The position numbers were made by a program, and so were the translations under genes. Under the pieces are notes generated by a model. That model was not told the DNA's origin and made no database searches. It saw nothing but the letters and a program-made list of their open reading frames with translations. From contig NZ_CP049889.1 in the NCBI RefSeq assembly GCF_011299095.1, positions 1,092,501 through 1,156,500 on the forward strand: DNA of 64,000 bases. The letters are read 5' to 3'. This DNA is from Jeotgalibaca porci (GTDB lineage: Bacteria > Bacillota > Bacilli > Lactobacillales > Aerococcaceae). Below are positions 54,687 to 63,970 of this stretch, in pieces; position 1 is the first letter of the stretch; every line of letters begins with the position of its first letter.

Positions 54687-55544
54687 TTAACGTTTCAACG
54701 CTAGTAATTCTTCTAACATTTGGTCAGAAGTTGAAATACTACGTGAACTTGCTTGGTATGCACGTTGCGCAACAATCATTTCCGTGAATTCGTTAGACAA
54801 GTCAACGTTTGACATTTCCAAGAAGCCAGAGCGGATTTTTCCGTACCCTTCTGAACCAGCTGAACCAACAATCGGTTGGCCTGAGTTTAATGTACTGCGG
54901 TACATATTTCCGCCTGTTTTTTCCAGTCCACCGGCATTACTAAAGTTTGTCAGCATCATCTGTCCAACAACCATAACTTTGTCATTGTAAACGCCCAAGA
55001 TTAATCCACTAGAATCGACTGAATAGCTGTCCAATTTAATACCGTTATTTAGTTGAGGAATCGAAATTCCTTGCAAGTTACCGGTTTCTAATGCGGCTGG
55101 TGCCGTTCCAGTATATTCAACTGGCACATCAAGCATACGACCCAAAACTTGGTAACCAGATGCTGTAATAAATTCATTATCAGCATTCATGTAGAAGCCA
55201 CCGTCACGTGTGTAAAGAACGTCTGCGTCAGTCCCATTTGAGCTAACAGCGAAGAAAGAATTCTCACCTGTTTCAATCCCGAAGTCTAAGTCCCGGCCTG
55301 TTGATTGTAAGGAGCCACTTGTCATAACCGTATCAATCGAGCCCAATTGCATCCCCAAGCCCACTTGTTTACCGTTGATATTGGCTTGTGCGCCTTCTAG
55401 AGATTGGCTGATCATATCTTCGAAACGAACCCGACCTGTCTTGAAACTTGTTGTATTCACGTTTGAAATATTGTTCGAGATAACGTCCATTTTTGTTTGA
55501 AGGTTTTTCATTCCACTAATTCCTGAATAAAGCGATCTAAGCAT
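54687..55544 (-). CDS. flgE: Flagellar hook protein FlgE
   Basis: Forms the hook. 285 residues from the ATG at 55544 (MLRSLYSGISGMKN), behind GATAGGGGAAAATAAC; a TTG 6 codons earlier is in frame but inside that site. N-terminal rod motif NNISNVNTTSFKTGRVRFED near 26, a D1 domain in the middle, and C-terminal LEMSNVDLSNEFTEMIVAQRAYQ. Shorter than enteric FlgE (~400) and close to Bacillus FlgE (264); position after flgD supports hook over distal rod FlgG. Confidence 0.87.
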   Translation of the reverse strand: MLRSLYSGISGMKNLQTKMDVISNNISNVNTTSFKTGRVRFEDMISQSLEGAQANINGKQVGLGMQLGSIDTVMTSGSLQSTGRDLDFGIETGENSFFAVSSNGTDADVLYTRDGGFYMNADNEFITASGYQVLGRMLDVPVEYTGTAPAALETGNLQGISIPQLNNGIKLDSYSVDSSGLILGVYNDKVMVVGQMMLTNFSNAGGLEKTGGNMYRSTLNSGQPIVGSAGSEGYGKIRSGFLEMSNVDLSNEFTEMIVAQRAYQASSRSISTSDQMLEELLALKR

Positions 55545-55577
55545 GTTATTTTCCCCTATCAAATAAATTTATTGTAT

Positions 55578-55973
55578 TCACATCAATCGGTCAGTGAATT
55601 GGGTTTCCTTGCGGTCCAACCCTTTTAGTTCTCTTACAAATTTTGTACTATCAATATTTGTTACAGTATCCAGTTCGTCTGGATTGAGAGCAGTGATAAT
55701 AGTACGGTTTCTGACACTAGCTATCAGAGCTAAGTCCTTGTAAAGGAGCAAGGATTGCTCCGAACCTTTTTCTTCAAGTTCGTTTACAGCTGTGTTCAAT
55801 GTCGTCATATCTTGCTGCGCCAACGAGTATCCCCGTTGTTCTAGTCGTTTCCTCGCATGATTAGAGACCTTTAGTTCCGTGCTTGTCAGCGTTTCTTCAA
55901 ACTTCTTCGTTTGTTTTGGTACAATCGGCTGTGGTGGTGTTTGATAGGCGTGTTGATTTATTCGCATAGACAA
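55578..55973 (-). CDS. TIGR02530-family flagellar operon protein
   Basis: Conserved Gram-positive flagellar protein of uncertain job, between flgD and flgE. 131 residues; the family core VSNHARKRLEQRGYSL near 36 and ALIASVRNRTIITALNP near 86 are clear. ATG start overlaps nearly the flgD stop (2 bases apart). Confidence 0.82.
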   Translation of the reverse strand: MSMRINQHAYQTPPQPIVPKQTKKFEETLTSTELKVSNHARKRLEQRGYSLAQQDMTTLNTAVNELEEKGSEQSLLLYKDLALIASVRNRTIITALNPDELDTVTNIDSTKFVRELKGLDRKETQFTDRLM

Positions 55974-55975
55974 AA

Positions 55976-56401
55976 CTAACCCATCCCTACTTCTTGTATA
56001 TTACTCATATAGTAATCTTTTCCATTGATTTGGATCGTCGCGTATCCATTAAAGAAGCGCGTTTTTTCAACCGTCCCTGTTACAACAGCTCCATCTTGAG
56101 CAACGGTTACTTCCTTACCAATCATCGATACGGCTTGTTGTTGTTGCGTCATTAACATCGTTGTTGTTAATGAATCTGTCAGTGTTTGCAGTTGTTCAAT
56201 CGTACTGAATTGAATCATTTGGCTCATATAATCCATTGAATTATCACTACCACTGCCACCTTCTGAAGCTACAGACGGCATCCGTAAAGAAGCTGCCATA
56301 ATTTTCAAAAAGTCATCCATATTCATGTCTGAATTAGATTGCTTGCTTTTATTAATAACCTGATCGGTTGAGCCAATGGTGAAATTTGAAGATATATTCA
56401 T
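55976..56401 (-). CDS. flgD: Flagellar hook-capping protein FlgD
   Basis: Scaffold for hook assembly. 141 residues: N-terminal FlgD core with DFLKIMAASLRMPSV and MSQMIQFSTIEQLQTL (near 53-68), then a small beta domain with GKEVTVAQDGAVVTGTVEK. Short, comparable to the minimal Bacillus FlgD (140). AGGAGGATAAAAA site before ATG. Confidence 0.92.
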   Translation of the reverse strand: MNISSNFTIGSTDQVINKSKQSNSDMNMDDFLKIMAASLRMPSVASEGGSGSDNSMDYMSQMIQFSTIEQLQTLTDSLTTTMLMTQQQQAVSMIGKEVTVAQDGAVVTGTVEKTRFFNGYATIQINGKDYYMSNIQEVGMG

Positions 56402-56414
56402 TTTTTATCCTCCT

Positions 56415-57590
56415 CTATACATAAAGACTTAGTCCACGTCCTTCACTAACATTCGTGCTTTCGATTTCTTCTAACTCTTTGTCATCGGCCACATGCTGCT
56501 TCGGTGCGTGTTGGGACTGCTTGCGTGATTGAAACCCTTGTTGCGGTTGGAATAGCATATCTGGTGGACGCACATCGATTGCAATTGTTTGGACAATCGG
56601 ATTCTTCGGTAAAAACTCGCGGATTAAGTCGAGTTGGTCCGTCAGTTGCTGTTTGACTTCATCTTTTTGAACGACAATGCGTGCTGCAACCTTATCCTGT
56701 TGCCATGTTAGTTCAATCTCCATCTTCCCAAATGTTTCGGGTGTTAAGGAAATTTGAATGACCTTCGTTGTCGGTGTGGGTGACTGTTCAAGGGTCACCT
56801 TAATCGTTTCGCCCAGTTCGCGAATAACTTGTGCCGGTTCTTGCCATGTCAGAGTCGTTTTAGTTACTTCAACAGGTGTTGATGTCGCTTGCGTTATCGT
56901 CCGAGTTGATGATTGAATAATATGGATACTTTGTCGTTCTCGTTGATCATTGGTGTCGTTCATCTTCTTTTCAAATGACGATACGGATTGAGTTTGGTTC
57001 ATGACTTTCGCACCATCTACGCGTAAACTTTCTATGAATGTAATCTTTGACTCTTCTTGTTTGAGTAGGTCGATTTCTGGTTCGCTTGGTAATTCAAAAG
57101 CGACTTTGTCTTCTTCTACCTCAACCATCTCTTCTTTGGCATCCATGGGGTTCTGTTCATGAATGATAGGAGGTGCTGGTATGTCTTTCGGTGTTCCCGT
57201 AAAAGTGGGTCCGATTGCTTCGCTGTTATCTTCAATTGCTTCCGTTAAAGGAGCAACAATAATGGCTATCGCAGCATTTTTTTCAAGGGGAGCAAAATCA
57301 GCTGTTTTTACTTCAGCTACAGGCGGTTGTTGAATCGGTAAGCGGATAAAATACTGCATGGCTTGAGCCAATGCCTCATCCATCTCTGTCGTCTCTTCTT
57401 TCGCCGGCTCCTTCTTTTCTTGCGGTTGGTTAGCGATTTCAGTAACTTGCGGTTCATCTTGTAAGCCTTCATCCGTTGTCAGTTCTCCTAAAAGCTGTTG
57501 AAACATCAGGCTCTCTTCAGACGAAACTGACTGGGGAGAAGGTATTGGTTGGGATACGGCTATTAGTGACGTTAATGCTTGCGTTTCCAG
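56415..57590 (-). CDS. fliK: Flagellar hook-length control protein FliK
   Basis: Exported ruler that sets hook length and triggers the export switch. About 390 residues; a disordered, Glu/Pro/Gln-rich N-terminal part and a C-terminal FliK domain (about 270-360) with VIQISLTPETFGKMEIELTW (core LTPETFGKMEIEL). A perfect AAAGGAGGTGA lies 8-10 bases before a CTG (57590), which I take as start; a GTG at 57611 is the longer option but lies before that site. Confidence 0.83.
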   Translation of the reverse strand: METQALTSLIAVSQPIPSPQSVSSEESLMFQQLLGELTTDEGLQDEPQVTEIANQPQEKKEPAKEETTEMDEALAQAMQYFIRLPIQQPPVAEVKTADFAPLEKNAAIAIIVAPLTEAIEDNSEAIGPTFTGTPKDIPAPPIIHEQNPMDAKEEMVEVEEDKVAFELPSEPEIDLLKQEESKITFIESLRVDGAKVMNQTQSVSSFEKKMNDTNDQRERQSIHIIQSSTRTITQATSTPVEVTKTTLTWQEPAQVIRELGETIKVTLEQSPTPTTKVIQISLTPETFGKMEIELTWQQDKVAARIVVQKDEVKQQLTDQLDLIREFLPKNPIVQTIAIDVRPPDMLFQPQQGFQSRKQSQHAPKQHVADDKELEEIESTNVSEGRGLSLYV

Positions 57591-57622
57591 TCTATACTCA
57601 CCTCCTTTCACTCACATCATTC

Positions 57623-58054
57623 TTAAAATGCTTGGCGTTTATAACCCATCGTGGCGAATTCATCCAGTTGCATTTGTTCATTACGTTGCTCCGCTAAATA
57701 GTGAGTGAGAAATTCTTTTTCCTTCAACTTTTCCATTGCTTTGCGATCCGTATGAGCTGAAATCAACTTGTTTTGTGCCGCATTTATTTCAGCTCGCGTC
57801 AAATCCATTTGATTCTTCTGCTGGATAATCTTTTCATCAATAACAAGCTTGTAGTAGTCGTTGTAACGTAAGGATTGAATATGTACATTGTCTACTGCTT
57901 CATTTTTTACTCTACGATTTTCTTTAATTAATTCTTGAAGATGGTGGTTTTCTATCTGAAGCCGTTCCTTTAATTGTGTAACTTTCAGGCGCGCCTGTTC
58001 TTCCAAATCCATCCGCCAATCTAAAATCTTTTCCATCGAAAATTGTTTAACCAA
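57623..58054 (-). CDS. fliJ: Flagellar export protein FliJ
   Basis: General chaperone of flagellar export that binds FliI. 143 residues, nearly all alpha-helical coiled coil with heptad leucines and charged pairs (ILDWRMDLEEQARLKVTQLK; core DWRMDLEEQARL). Identified by length, coiled-coil nature and position after fliI. Confidence 0.85.
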   Translation of the reverse strand: MVKQFSMEKILDWRMDLEEQARLKVTQLKERLQIENHHLQELIKENRRVKNEAVDNVHIQSLRYNDYYKLVIDEKIIQQKNQMDLTRAEINAAQNKLISAHTDRKAMEKLKEKEFLTHYLAEQRNEQMQLDEFATMGYKRQAF

Positions 58055-58071
58055 TCTCTTTCACCTCATGC

Positions 58072-59388
58072 TTACCGCTGGTTTAACGTAGTTGCCAGCA
58101 TATCCAATGTGTCCGCGAATAAATACGGATCTTCTACTTGTTGTTTTAGAAAATCTTTAATCGGCAAATGTAATTGAATCGCTCGGTCAACCCGTGGATT
58201 CGTCCCGCGTTGATAGGCACCCACATCAATTAAGTCTTTTGATTCTGCGTAGAGCGCCATATTTTCTTTGAGTTTCCCTGCTAATTGATAATGCGTGTCT
58301 GAAACAATCTCTTTCATCAGACGACTGATACTGTTTTGAATATCGATGGCCGGGTACTGGTTCTCGGCAGCGATTTTCCGTGACAATACGATATGTCCAT
58401 CCAATATCCCCCGAACCGTATCGGCAATCGGCTCATTCATATCATCACCCTCAACCAGAACGGTGTAAAATGCAGTAATGGAACCTTTATCAGACATCCC
58501 GCTTCGTTCCAATAGCTTCGGTAAAGTAGTAAAGACAGAAGGTGTATACCCTTTTGTGGTTGGCGGTTCGCCCGTTGCAAGACCAATTTCGCGTTGCGCC
58601 ATCGCCACACGTGTGACTGAATCCATCATCAAGACCACTTTTTTACCTTGATCACGGAAGAATTCGGCAATCGCGGTAGCGGTGTAAGACCCTTTTAGCC
58701 GCACCAATGGCGGTGAATCGGATGTCGCACAAACAACGACTGATTTTTTGTAACCTTCAGGACCGAGATCTTTCTCAATAAATTCCAAGACCTCACGCCC
58801 ACGCTCACCGATTAAACCAATCACAATCACATCTGCTTCACAATAGCGGGCAATCATCCCTAACAATGTACTCTTACCAACCCCGGACCCGGCAAAAATA
58901 CCCACCCGTTGTCCTTCACCAATCGTTAGGGTGGCATCTATTGCTTTAATTCCTGTGGGTATCACTTTTTCTATTTTTTTCCGTTTAAAGGGATCGGGTG
59001 CACTTCCGTTCACATCGCGGCGAATCCCTTCGAACTGATATTGGTGGGACATCGGACGCCCCAATCCATCAATAGTAGTACCTAACAAGGAATCAGAAAC
59101 TTCTACTTGTAAGGTACGGCCCGTTGGATGTACGACACACCCCGGACCGATTCCTTCTAATTCGTCTAAAGGCATCAGCAAAACGGTTCTCTCAACGAAT
59201 CCAACGACTTCACAGAGTACTTTCTTCTCTGTTGCTTTAATTTCAATCTCGCACACTTCGCCAATGAAGGCTTCTAAACCTTCAACCTTGATTATGAGAC
59301 CGGTTACCTCACTAACCTTCCCCTTGACTTGGTGATATGTTTTCTTGCCGAGCTTCTCCTGATAACTTTCAAAAGGAACATCAAACAT
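58072..59388 (-). CDS. fliI: Flagellum-specific ATPase FliI
   Basis: Export ATPase homologous to F1 beta. 438 residues: Walker A GSGVGKST at 167-174, VIGLIGERGREVLEFI near 193, Walker B VVLMMDSVTRVAMAQREI (core LMMDSVTR), and C-terminal PAIDIQNSISRLM. The gene touches fliH (adjacent base). Confidence 0.96.
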   Translation of the reverse strand: MFDVPFESYQEKLGKKTYHQVKGKVSEVTGLIIKVEGLEAFIGEVCEIEIKATEKKVLCEVVGFVERTVLLMPLDELEGIGPGCVVHPTGRTLQVEVSDSLLGTTIDGLGRPMSHQYQFEGIRRDVNGSAPDPFKRKKIEKVIPTGIKAIDATLTIGEGQRVGIFAGSGVGKSTLLGMIARYCEADVIVIGLIGERGREVLEFIEKDLGPEGYKKSVVVCATSDSPPLVRLKGSYTATAIAEFFRDQGKKVVLMMDSVTRVAMAQREIGLATGEPPTTKGYTPSVFTTLPKLLERSGMSDKGSITAFYTVLVEGDDMNEPIADTVRGILDGHIVLSRKIAAENQYPAIDIQNSISRLMKEIVSDTHYQLAGKLKENMALYAESKDLIDVGAYQRGTNPRVDRAIQLHLPIKDFLKQQVEDPYLFADTLDMLATTLNQR

Positions 59389-60153
59389 TTAGCTCACCAT
59401 CATTTCTGACAGTTCTTCCACCATTGCATCCAATTGTTGCTTTACTTGCAGGTCTACAATCGCATGAGAAGTCTCAATAATGCAGCCATTTTCTTCTAGT
59501 GATGAATCAACTAACACGGCAAAACGGTATAAAGGAAACGTCTTTTCCAGTTCTTTGATCTTTTCTTTGGTAAAATTTTGCAATTCAGGCGTTACCGTTA
59601 AGGTGATGAATTTACTTTCTTGGACCATTCGACTCAAGATGGGCTCTAGTAGCGCAATAATCTTTTCATCAGATGTATTAATTTTTTCATGGATTACTTT
59701 TTCGGCCATTTGTGCAGCCAAGGCAATGATTTCTTCGCGTTTAGCTGTATAGAAAGCATTCACTTCTTGCGAAGCCATGCTCATCATTTCGTGAGCAGCT
59801 TGTTTTAATTTCTCTGCTTCTACTTGAGCAGCCTCTAATCCCGTCTGATAACCGGACTGGAAGCCCATTTCCTGACCTTGAATTTCGCCGGCTCTAAAGC
59901 CTTCTGCTTCTGCTTGTATGCGTGCTTCTAAAGCATCTTGCTTCGCTGCTTCAACAATCGCACGTTTTTCTTCTTCTGCTTCTTTCAAAAAACGTGCCAT
60001 CTGTAATTTTTCTTCGTGATAAGCATCCCGCTCTGGGCTCGTATTTTGGATGGTTTCAATAATATGTTCTACTTTTAATTCTGTTTGAATATCCGCAGTC
60101 GTTGTATCAACAGCCATATTTCCTGCCTTAATCACTCTATGAGATAACAGCAT
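59389..60153 (-). CDS. fliH: Flagellar assembly protein FliH
   Basis: Regulator of FliI. About 254 residues from ATG at 60153, with GAGGTGA 5 bases away; a GTG three codons earlier is inside that site. A central helical stretch with GEIQGQEMGFQSGYQTGLEAA (GxxxG-type repeats, core GEIQGQEMGFQSGYQ) and the C-terminal stalk-like domain identify the family. Overlaps fliG by about 17 bases. Confidence 0.88.
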   Translation of the reverse strand: MLLSHRVIKAGNMAVDTTTADIQTELKVEHIIETIQNTSPERDAYHEEKLQMARFLKEAEEEKRAIVEAAKQDALEARIQAEAEGFRAGEIQGQEMGFQSGYQTGLEAAQVEAEKLKQAAHEMMSMASQEVNAFYTAKREEIIALAAQMAEKVIHEKINTSDEKIIALLEPILSRMVQESKFITLTVTPELQNFTKEKIKELEKTFPLYRFAVLVDSSLEENGCIIETSHAIVDLQVKQQLDAMVEELSEMMVS

Positions 60154-61153
60154 CTTGCTCACCTCGTCTTAAGTAAATCTCGCCGCTTTCATCGAGCGTT
60201 CGAATAACACCAACAATTTTCTGTTGCGATTCTTCGACAGCTGATAGACGTGCTGGCCCCATAAATTGCATATCTTCTTTCATTGTTTCAACTGCACGTT
60301 GCGACATATTGCTGAAGATATAGTTGCGAATATCATCTGCCACACCTTTCAGTGCTAACATCAAGTCATCATTATCAACCAAACGCAAGACTTTCTGTAC
60401 GTCTGCATTTTGAAGGGTTGTGATGTCTTCGAATGTAAATAGGTTGGCACGTACTTCGTCAGCCAAGTCCGGATGACGATCATCCAGTGCATGGAGAATA
60501 TTTTTCTCTGTCCCACGTCCAACTGAATTCAGGATTTCAACCAACGTATTCACGCCGCCGACTGTTTCCGTTTCATTTTCCACATAGCTAGAGAATTTGT
60601 TCTCGATTACTTTTTCAATCTTTTCGATTACTTTTGGTGAAGTACGCGTAATCGTTCCAATTCGTTCAGCGATTTCCGTTTGTAGTTCCAAAGGAAATTG
60701 CGCCAGAATCAAGGCTGCTTTATCCGGTTGCATATAGCAAAGAATCAAAGCTACAGTTTGTGGCTGCTCATTCAAGAGTAAATTCTTTAACTGCATCGGA
60801 TCGGCTTTACGGGCAATATTGAAGGGACGTTCACGCAATTGAATTTGCGTTAACATATCAATCACTTCTTTTGCACGCTGCGCACCTAACGCCCGGTTTA
60901 ATACTTCACGTGCGTAATCAACACCGCCATCGATGACGTATTGCCGTGCTTGTGACATCTCTATAAATTCATCCAAGATTGTTTCGCGATCTGTCGGATT
61001 AACGAAATCAATGTTGGCAATTTCATAACTTACTTTTTGGATCATTCCGTCCGGTAAGTGTCTCAAAATTTCAGCCGAAGTTTCCGCCCCTAGAGAAATA
61101 AGGAGGAGGGCTGCTTTTCTAATTCCAGACATTTCTTCCATCTCATTACTCAT
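60137..61153 (-). CDS. fliG: Flagellar motor switch protein FliG
   Basis: Rotor protein that meets MotA and sets torque direction. 338 residues: N-terminal domain (KAALLLISLGAETSAEIL near 13), EHPQ-like middle motif NEQPQTVALILCYMQP near 127, and a C-terminal torque domain with LMLALKGVADDIRNYIFSNMSQR (core LALKGVADDIRNYI). Start may be the first ATG (8-base overlap with fliF) or ATG four codons later. Confidence 0.95.
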   Translation of the reverse strand: MSNEMEEMSGIRKAALLLISLGAETSAEILRHLPDGMIQKVSYEIANIDFVNPTDRETILDEFIEMSQARQYVIDGGVDYAREVLNRALGAQRAKEVIDMLTQIQLRERPFNIARKADPMQLKNLLLNEQPQTVALILCYMQPDKAALILAQFPLELQTEIAERIGTITRTSPKVIEKIEKVIENKFSSYVENETETVGGVNTLVEILNSVGRGTEKNILHALDDRHPDLADEVRANLFTFEDITTLQNADVQKVLRLVDNDDLMLALKGVADDIRNYIFSNMSQRAVETMKEDMQFMGPARLSAVEESQQKIVGVIRTLDESGEIYLRRGEQDAVIS

Positions 61154-62747
61154 CCTTCATCCACATTTTTAGAAGGTCTGCTACCATTGCTGGATTTTCT
61201 TTCGCATGGTTGTGTGCTTCCGTTTCTTTCTTCAACTTTTCACCTTGGAGTAATTCTTGAAGAGAGTCCTTCTCATCTTTCTCGGCTAATTCCATCGCTT
61301 GCAAATGAAGCATATTCTCACTGTTGTCTTCTACTTCTTCGAATTCGTCCTCTTCTTCACGGCGACGACGACGGCCGGAAATAACAACAGCGATAATCAA
61401 GCTGACAAGCATAAAGCCGCCTATCCCAATCAGGTAATACTTGTAGTCATCCCATAAGGTTTGAAGGGAGTCCACTACTACTGGCTCCGTCACTTCAGGC
61501 GTTGTTGCTGTTAAGAAGCGCGCTCCGGTTACTTGAACATCATTTCTCTCTGTCGTTCCGACAACACCCATTGCAATTGTTTGCAATGCTTCTTGTTCCA
61601 TAACAGCAAAACTTTCATTGTATAAAATAGATACAGAAATATTTTCAACCGCCCCTGTCTCTAAAACACGGCGTTTCGTAGTCGTATCAAACTCATAATT
61701 GGTTGTACTGTTGTATTGTGCTGTATTACCACTTTCACCCTCAATAATTTGAGTGACTGAAACATCATTTCCACTTAATGCACCATCGCCGGAACCAATT
61801 TCTCCACCCGAGGCAGAAATATCTTGGCTACGCACAAATGGTATATCACTGCCTTCACCTGCAGCACCGGTTTGACCATTTGAACCGTAATCAATAACCT
61901 CTTCTTCCGCAATATCAAAGTTCATCTTGACGTTGACGGAAACGGATAAGTTCTCAACACCATAAACTGGTGCTAACGTTGCTATTAACTTACGCTCCAA
62001 CTCTAAAGCATACTCGCTTTCAATTTGACGGTTTTGTGAAGCTAAATCAGCAGATTGTACATTCGTACCCGATTGGATAAAGCCGCTTAACAGCTTACCG
62101 CTTTGATCTACGATACTCACGTTTTCTATCGGAAGATTGTCTACTGCTCCGCTCACTAATGCTGCCATTCCTTGAATAGCTGACGTTGAAAGAGTATTGT
62201 TCCCTGTTGTAGCAACAATAACCGAAGCAGTTGTTGCCAATGTGTCTTCCGGACGTGTAAAGACACTTTTTTCCGGTATTGATAGGAGAACTTTAACGCT
62301 TTCGACGCCACTCAAGGCACCAATCGCGCGTTCTAATTCACCCTGAATAGCCCGTTGTTGCATAATCTTACGGTCTTCATCCGTTGCCATCATGCTTGTC
62401 GAATCAAAAATCTCAAATCCCACAGATGAATTGGGCAACATATCATTAACTGCTAAGTTAATCCGGTACTTATCCACGTGCTTTGCATCGATATAGATGG
62501 TCGTGCCGTTATCCTCTAATCGGTACGAAATTCCTTGTGCATCGAGATCACTTACAATTGCGCCAGAGTCTGCGGCCTCAATTTCCGAAAATAAGAGCGC
62601 ATACTCTGTTTTTTGCGCAAGAAAAGAGACAATTCCTCCCACGAAAACGATAAGTGTAAGTATACTGACCAAACCTATACGTTTTAGCCGAGATAAATCG
62701 TCCCATCCCGATTTAATTGTCTTACCTATATTTTTAAAAACATCCAT
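61146..62747 (-). CDS. fliF: Flagellar MS-ring protein FliF
   Basis: Forms the MS ring in the membrane. 533 residues with TM1 at about 24-44, ring-building modules (YRLEDNGTTIYI, VNDMLPNSSVGFEIFD, VLLSIPEKSVFTR), a low-complexity middle, TM2 near 445-467 and a C-terminal tail that binds FliG. The first gene block of the operon continues into fliG. Confidence 0.95.
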   Translation of the reverse strand: MDVFKNIGKTIKSGWDDLSRLKRIGLVSILTLIVFVGGIVSFLAQKTEYALLFSEIEAADSGAIVSDLDAQGISYRLEDNGTTIYIDAKHVDKYRINLAVNDMLPNSSVGFEIFDSTSMMATDEDRKIMQQRAIQGELERAIGALSGVESVKVLLSIPEKSVFTRPEDTLATTASVIVATTGNNTLSTSAIQGMAALVSGAVDNLPIENVSIVDQSGKLLSGFIQSGTNVQSADLASQNRQIESEYALELERKLIATLAPVYGVENLSVSVNVKMNFDIAEEEVIDYGSNGQTGAAGEGSDIPFVRSQDISASGGEIGSGDGALSGNDVSVTQIIEGESGNTAQYNSTTNYEFDTTTKRRVLETGAVENISVSILYNESFAVMEQEALQTIAMGVVGTTERNDVQVTGARFLTATTPEVTEPVVVDSLQTLWDDYKYYLIGIGGFMLVSLIIAVVISGRRRRREEEDEFEEVEDNSENMLHLQAMELAEKDEKDSLQELLQGEKLKKETEAHNHAKENPAMVADLLKMWMKDE

Positions 62748-62775
62748 TGACTTCCATAGCTCCCCTTATCGACAA

Positions 62776-63087
62776 TTAAAATTGCATGTTTTTCATTTCA
62801 TTAAACGCTTCAATGCACTTATTACGAACTTGAACAGCCAATTCTAATGATAATTGCGCTTCGGTTGTTTGAATCATGACATCATGCATTTCAATATCTT
62901 CACCCATAATCATCGCTTGCATCGACTGATCTGCTCGGATTTGCTGTGAACTTAATTGATAGAAGGCATCGCCTAAGATATTTCCAAAACCATTACTGCC
63001 ATTAATATCTGCTGTCTGAAAGGAGCCCATTTGTTCTACGCCATTTAGACGGTCCAACATGATACGTGTACTTGCTTCGATATTCAT
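62776..63087 (-). CDS. fliE: Flagellar hook-basal body protein FliE
   Basis: Joins MS ring and rod. 103 residues; the C-terminal part VMIQTTEAQLSLELAVQVRNKCIEAFNEM (core AQLSLELAVQVRNK) is the FliE signature. TAGGAGGAATAAA site before ATG. Located 11 bases after flgC. Confidence 0.94.
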   Translation of the reverse strand: MNIEASTRIMLDRLNGVEQMGSFQTADINGSNGFGNILGDAFYQLSSQQIRADQSMQAMIMGEDIEMHDVMIQTTEAQLSLELAVQVRNKCIEAFNEMKNMQF

Positions 63088-63097
63088 TTTATTCCTC

Positions 63098-63526
63098 CTA
63101 CTTAGCCGAAATCAGCAATGCTTGTTTCAGCATGTCTTTACCAGCCTCTAGAGCTGTTGCGTTCGCTTCATAAGCGCGAATCGTGTTCATCATATTAACC
63201 ATCTCATCTGCCATATTTACATTGGATGAAGCCACATAGCCTTCTGCATTGGCATCGGGGTGTGAAGGGTCGTAAGTCATCACGACCGTCTCATCAGTCG
63301 CGATTTCTGTTGTTCGTACTCCAAAACTTTTTTGGTTGTTTAAGTTAAATTGACTCGAACTGCTTTTAAGCGCTTCCTCAAACACAATCGATTTTCTTTG
63401 ATACGGACCGCCTTCTTCTGTACGCGTTGTATTCACATTCGCGATATTTGTAGAAAACGTATCCAATTTCAAGCGTTCTAAACTTAACCCGCTGGAGCTA
63501 ATATGTAATGCATCAAAAACTGCCAT
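63098..63526 (-). CDS. flgC: Flagellar basal-body rod protein FlgC
   Basis: Proximal rod subunit. 142 residues with N-terminal FSTNIANVNTTRTEEGGPYQR and C-terminal YVASSNVNMADEMVNMMNTIRAYEANATAL (core SNVNMADEMVNMMNTIRAYE). The usual length and gene order after flgB. Confidence 0.95.
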   Translation of the reverse strand: MAVFDALHISSSGLSLERLKLDTFSTNIANVNTTRTEEGGPYQRKSIVFEEALKSSSSQFNLNNQKSFGVRTTEIATDETVVMTYDPSHPDANAEGYVASSNVNMADEMVNMMNTIRAYEANATALEAGKDMLKQALLISAK

Positions 63527-63539
63527 TTTTCACTTTCTC

Positions 63540-63920
63540 CTATCCACCTATAATTGTTTTCAATCGTGAATACTGACCATTCAGCTGACTAATGAGTGCT
63601 TGATAGTACAATGAATTCTCTGCGAGGTTCACCATTTCCATGTCCAAATCTACGTTGTTGCCATTTTCTTTCACAGAGGTCCCTGTGCGCTTACTCACAA
63701 TCGGTTTAATATCTGCGATGTTACTGCTTCCCAAATGTTGTTCTTGAGTCTTATTGATGGTCACGCCATGAACGGATTTAGACAGGAGCGTTTCGAATGC
63801 TACCTGATTCGTTTTGTAGTTATCTGTGTTTATATTAGCGATATTACTATTAATTGCATCTTGTCTTAATGATGATGCTTCGATTGCATTTTTCAAGAGG
63901 TTTAGGTTGATATTTGTCAT
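63540..63920 (-). CDS. flgB: Flagellar basal-body rod protein FlgB
   Basis: Proximal rod subunit and first gene of the operon. 126 residues with INSNIANINTDNYKTNQVAFE near 22 (core NSNIANINTDNYK) and VDLDMEMVNLAENSLYYQAL near 89. CGGAGGCGCAATCAATAT site before ATG. Confidence 0.94.
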   Translation of the reverse strand: MTNINLNLLKNAIEASSLRQDAINSNIANINTDNYKTNQVAFETLLSKSVHGVTINKTQEQHLGSSNIADIKPIVSKRTGTSVKENGNNVDLDMEMVNLAENSLYYQALISQLNGQYSRLKTIIGG

Positions 63921-63941
63921 ATATTGATTGCGCCTCCGTTT

Positions 63942-63970
63942 ATTATAAAATGATGAAAATTAAATGTGAA
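63942..63970 (-). promoter_or_regulatory. Promoter of the flagellar operon
   Basis: Minus strand TTCACA, 17 bases, TATAAT, about 22 bases before the flgB start. It is a housekeeping-sigma promoter, as in Bacillus, so the operon can make its own sigma-28. Sequence beyond 63971 is too short to judge regulators. Confidence 0.7.
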
